From CAZSHG01 sp964459995 (lineage in GTDB: Bacteria > UBP14 > UBA6098), in the NCBI GenBank assembly GCA_964459995.1, contig CAYWOR010000001.1, positions 186,001 to 250,000 of the forward strand: DNA of 64,000 nt, written 5' to 3'. The number at the start of each line of letters is the position of its first letter. Within the stretch, counting starts at the first letter, position 1. The position numbers and the translations under genes are program-made. Shown here one piece after another: positions 61,962 through 64,000 of the stretch. Below the pieces are notes generated by a model. That model did no database searches. It saw nothing but the letters and a program-made list of their open reading frames with translations, and was not told the origin of the DNA.

Positions 61962-61984
61962 GGGGGGTCGCATTTCGGCCCCCC
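61962..61984 (+). terminator. hairpin at the end of the gcv operon
   Basis: A 6-bp all-GC stem GGGGGG/CCCCCC with an 11-base loop, 10 bases after gcvPB. It is followed by AATAATTAA rather than a T-run, so it may stabilise the 3' end or need a factor. The rest of the gap to 62168 shows a possible TTGACT near 62100 but no good -10. Confidence 0.5.
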
Positions 61985-62168
61985 AATAATTAACGATCGA
62001 AGGTTTAGAATAATTTGGGAATGAAAGACGCTCTGGTTGCAATAATTATGCCCTGAGCGGCGTTCTTCGGCAGGATTTTGTTGTCGTTAAACAAAGATTT
62101 TTGACTTCCTATTTTTCATCCCGATATGACAATCACTTGCTTCGATCACAACTACGAAAGGAAATAAA

Positions 62169-62771
62169 ATGAGTAAACGCGCAATGATATTCATAGATGG
62201 AAACAACCTCTATTTCGGACTAAAAAAGAATATCGGAAACTACAATCTGAACTACGAGAAATTCATTGCCAAATTGGCCTTGGATTATGACCTTTTAAGA
62301 GCGTATTTCTACACTGCCGAATTTCGCCGCGAGGACGACGAAAAGATCCACGAAAGCCAACAGAAATTCATCACATATCTTCAGGAAGTCCCGAACATGC
62401 AGGTTGTAACTGCCCGCGTGGAGCGCAGGGGCGACAATCTCGTCGAAAAGGGCGTGGATGTCCAGCTTGCGGTCGATCTGGTGCGTTTCGGCGCGAAATT
62501 GAACTACGATGTCGCGATTGTCGTTTCCGGCGACGGCGATTACGCGCCGGCAGTCGAGGCGGTTAAAGATATGGGCCTCAATGTGATAAACGCGTTCTTC
62601 CCTGACGAAGTGTCCTCATATCTGCGCCATGTCTGCGACCGTTTCGTCCAGCTCGATTACGACTATCTCAAGAATTGCCTTTTCGCATCGAGCACGGCGG
62701 TATTCACTCGGAATGGCTTCGAGAGCCGCGATCCGATAGATGTCGAGCGGGAATACAATAATTCGCGATAG
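62169..62771 (+). CDS. NYN-domain protein (LabA/DUF88 family, PIN-like nuclease fold)
   Basis: The 200-residue protein has the acidic cluster of NYN domains: AMIFIDGNNLYFGL at the start, EKGVDVQLAVDLV around residue 100 and IVVSGDGDYAPAVEAV near residue 120, giving four conserved aspartates for metal binding. NYN proteins are predicted ribonucleases; LabA relatives affect gene expression. The last 40 residues are a hydrophilic tail. The ATG follows AAAGGAAATAAA. It is monocistronic and convergent with the padR-like gene, 21 bases away. Confidence 0.9.
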   Translation: MSKRAMIFIDGNNLYFGLKKNIGNYNLNYEKFIAKLALDYDLLRAYFYTAEFRREDDEKIHESQQKFITYLQEVPNMQVVTARVERRGDNLVEKGVDVQLAVDLVRFGAKLNYDVAIVVSGDGDYAPAVEAVKDMGLNVINAFFPDEVSSYLRHVCDRFVQLDYDYLKNCLFASSTAVFTRNGFESRDPIDVEREYNNSR

Positions 62772-62792
62772 ATAAAGTTGCGGAAAGGCCTA

Positions 62793-63332
62793 TCAGCGGC
62801 GTTTCACGAGGAAGATGGCGTCGGTGAGCCACCGTAGATGCGCTTTTTGAAGGGCGAGAAGGCGTTCGTAGATTAGCTGGTCACCCATCTCGTTCTTTTT
62901 TCCCTTAAGCTCTGATATGACATCCTCGATTTTCTTCAGATTCGCTGTGGTTATGCGTTTCTGTTCTTCGAGGGCAGAGACGAGATCGGGCTTGCTGAGA
63001 AACCCGCAGGCGAAAAGAGGGATATTGAATTCGTCCTGAAAAGCGGGCGGCGTGCGAAGTAGCCCTGCGAGGCTCTCCTGAAGGAATTCCCGGCCTTTTT
63101 TGTTTAGCTCGAAAACCATGCGCGGCGGATTCTTTCCGATGCGAATTTCGCTGGTTTTTAAAAAACCTTCTTTTTCAAGCCGCGTCAAAGACTGATAAAT
63201 CGAGGAATCGCCGACCTCGATCCATCGGTCGAAATTCCGCTCACGCATGCGCGAGATTATCTCGTAGCCGTGAAGCGGGCCTTCGCTAAGCATCGCGAGG
63301 ACGAAAACATCCAATGCAGTTTTTTTCGGCAT
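62793..63332 (-). CDS. PadR-family transcriptional regulator
   Basis: The 179-residue protein has an N-terminal winged helix-turn-helix, ALDVFVLAMLSEGPLHGYEI, with the recognition part SSIYQSLTRLEKEGFL and a wing, followed by a helical dimerisation domain rich in K/E (LKKIEDVISELKGKK). This matches PadR proteins of the longer (Vir-type C-terminal) class. Ligand and targets are unknown. No ribosome-binding site precedes the ATG, which lies only 3 bases after the T-tract of the SRP RNA terminator, so translation may be leaderless or inefficient. Confidence 0.92.
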   Translation of the reverse strand: MPKKTALDVFVLAMLSEGPLHGYEIISRMRERNFDRWIEVGDSSIYQSLTRLEKEGFLKTSEIRIGKNPPRMVFELNKKGREFLQESLAGLLRTPPAFQDEFNIPLFACGFLSKPDLVSALEEQKRITTANLKKIEDVISELKGKKNEMGDQLIYERLLALQKAHLRWLTDAIFLVKRR

Positions 63333-63335
63333 ATT

Positions 63336-63363
63336 AAAAATTGAAGGGGGCGCGAAGGCCCCC
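63336..63363 (-). terminator. terminator of the SRP RNA gene
   Basis: A 6-bp perfect GC stem GGGGGC/GCCCCC with a 6-base loop, followed on the minus strand by TTCAATTTTTAAT. It lies 10 bases beyond the closing stem of the SRP RNA. Confidence 0.75.
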
Positions 63364-63373
63364 GAAAATTTAA

Positions 63374-63638
63374 CCGTGCCCCGCCATCGATTCCCGTATA
63401 TACATCTTCGGATCGTATCGCGACTCGAGCCCGGTATCTTCGCGGCACACTTCCGCTACTCCTTACCGCTGCTTCCTTCCGAACCTGACGGGGTTCAGGA
63501 TGCGGCCGTTGCGCGAAGGCCAGACTCTCAACATCGTAATAGCGCCCTAATATGCAACCGGTAAACCTCGGACGGGTTTTCGGCCCCGCTATGGCGGATT
63601 TCGGGTTCAGGGGACCGCCAACCCCCCGCTTAGCACGG
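63374..63638 (-). ncRNA. ffs: signal recognition particle RNA, long form with Alu domain
   Basis: Read on the minus strand, the universally conserved Ffh-binding hairpin is present: GTCAGGTTCGGAAGGAAGCA followed by GCGGTAAG, located near 63490-63462. The 5' part has the Alu-domain sequence of long bacterial SRP RNAs (CCGTGCTAAGCGGGG at the start; AATCCGCCATAGCGGGG further on). The 5' end CCGTGC pairs with GCACGG at the 3' end, giving about 265 nt, much longer than the 4.5S RNA of proteobacteria. It begins 12 bases after the regulator gene upstream and ends before a terminator. End positions are accurate to perhaps 10 bases. Confidence 0.93.
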
Positions 63639-63650
63639 TTTTTCAAAAAG

Positions 63651-64000
63651 CTATTTGTTTTCCAATAACTCGATATATTCGAGAACCTTGCGAAGCTGGT
63701 CTTCGCTAAGATTTTCCGCGGACATAAAGAGCGAACGCAATATCTTCCGATGCTCCGGCGAAAGCTCGCGCTCAAAATCGTTTCGCGGAATCAACTCGAC
63801 CATCCCGGTAATATCCCTCGATTTGAGTATCTCGGGCGAAACCTTCATAGAAAGCCGCTCAGAGCAAAACTTCGATACCTTGCCCAGATTCGTGCGGTTC
63901 GGAACTGCGCCGCTCTCCCAAAGGATTATCGATCTTTTTGTAACATCCAATATCTCCGCAAACTCCTCCTGGGAATAGGGTGCGCCCCTATCGCTTATTC
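63651..64000 (-). CDS. helix-turn-helix (XRE/Cro-type) regulator, 5' end off the window
   Basis: The frame is open to the right edge; an apparent TTG start at 63950 cuts the DNA-binding domain in half and is not the real start. Reading through it gives YSQEEFAEILDVTKRSIILW followed by ESGAVPNRTN, a typical XRE helix-turn-helix with the recognition helix in the middle. The C-terminal ~55 residues form a second helical segment (LSPEHRKILRSLFMSAENLS; QLRKVLEYIELLENK). Targets are unknown. It ends 12 bases before the SRP RNA, which may share its transcript. Confidence 0.85.
   Translation of the reverse strand, partial: ISDRGAPYSQEEFAEILDVTKRSIILWESGAVPNRTNLGKVSKFCSERLSMKVSPEILKSRDITGMVELIPRNDFERELSPEHRKILRSLFMSAENLSEDQLRKVLEYIELLENK

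Noticed and set aside
63257..63775. 172-codon minus-strand open frame across the SRP RNA
   Set aside because: It runs through the SRP RNA and parts of both flanking genes in a different frame, and the product has no protein features.

Overview
The window comes from a bacterial chromosome, most likely a Gram-negative lineage of the FCB-related candidate phyla (WOR-3, Zixibacteria, Cloacimonadota or KSB1-like). This is an inference from gene content; no 16S gene is present. The grounds are an apolipoprotein N-acyltransferase, an outer-membrane-type barrel, lipoproteins, four exported proteins ending in a PNPF/FlgD-like C-terminal domain of the type IX kind, a K+-dependent membrane pyrophosphatase, a split glycine decarboxylase (gcvPA/gcvPB), a GlmL-type ATPase and a long-form SRP RNA with an Alu domain. 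Gene packing is very tight: ATGA, GTGA, TTGA and TAATG junctions link most neighbours. No tRNA, rRNA, CRISPR array, IS element or phage gene was seen.

Layout. From 1 to 18274 everything reads leftward. A promoter near 7350 drives rpsF-rpsR-rplI, and genes then follow almost without a gap: a DUF3307 membrane protein, a BFN-domain protein, a gamma-carbonic anhydrase, a TPR plus periplasmic-binding-protein fusion, three small proteins and GlmL, which runs off the left edge. Upstream of this operon are pth-hppA, then two large secreted multidomain proteins (10414-14523 and 14618-18274), each with its own terminator.

A divergent promoter region at 18275-18504 starts the rightward half. There, HD phosphohydrolase, purM, lnt, a beta-propeller protein resembling PorZ, and a FemAB-like acyltransferase are joined by four consecutive 4-base overlaps. 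Next is a 16.2 kb gene (25180-41364) for a 5,394-residue lipoprotein of about 51 invasin/Ig-like repeats, followed 10 bases later by an outer-membrane barrel and a TPR protein that overlaps the barrel gene. Exported cyclophilin and exported SagB-like nitroreductase genes close that stretch.

A peptidase cluster follows (M16, dUTPase, M28, an exported HExxH protease, M42; 46165-51746), then a small conserved protein with ComEC. The glycine cleavage operon (54780-61951) holds gcvH, gcvPA and gcvPB with two DUF3857/transglutaminase-like exported proteins inserted between the P subunits. The first keeps its Cys-His-Asp triad; the second has lost the Cys and His. The right end carries a NYN-domain nuclease-like gene, a PadR regulator, the SRP RNA and the 3' part of a helix-turn-helix regulator.

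The best candidates for something undescribed are the giant protein, with its strict A/B alternation of two repeat types and a MerR-like overlong promoter spacer; the live/dead transglutaminase pair inside the gcv operon; the recurrent module of the two large secreted proteins; and an rpsF leader whose hairpin loop is complementary to its own ribosome-binding site. All calls come from reading the sequence; no database search was run.
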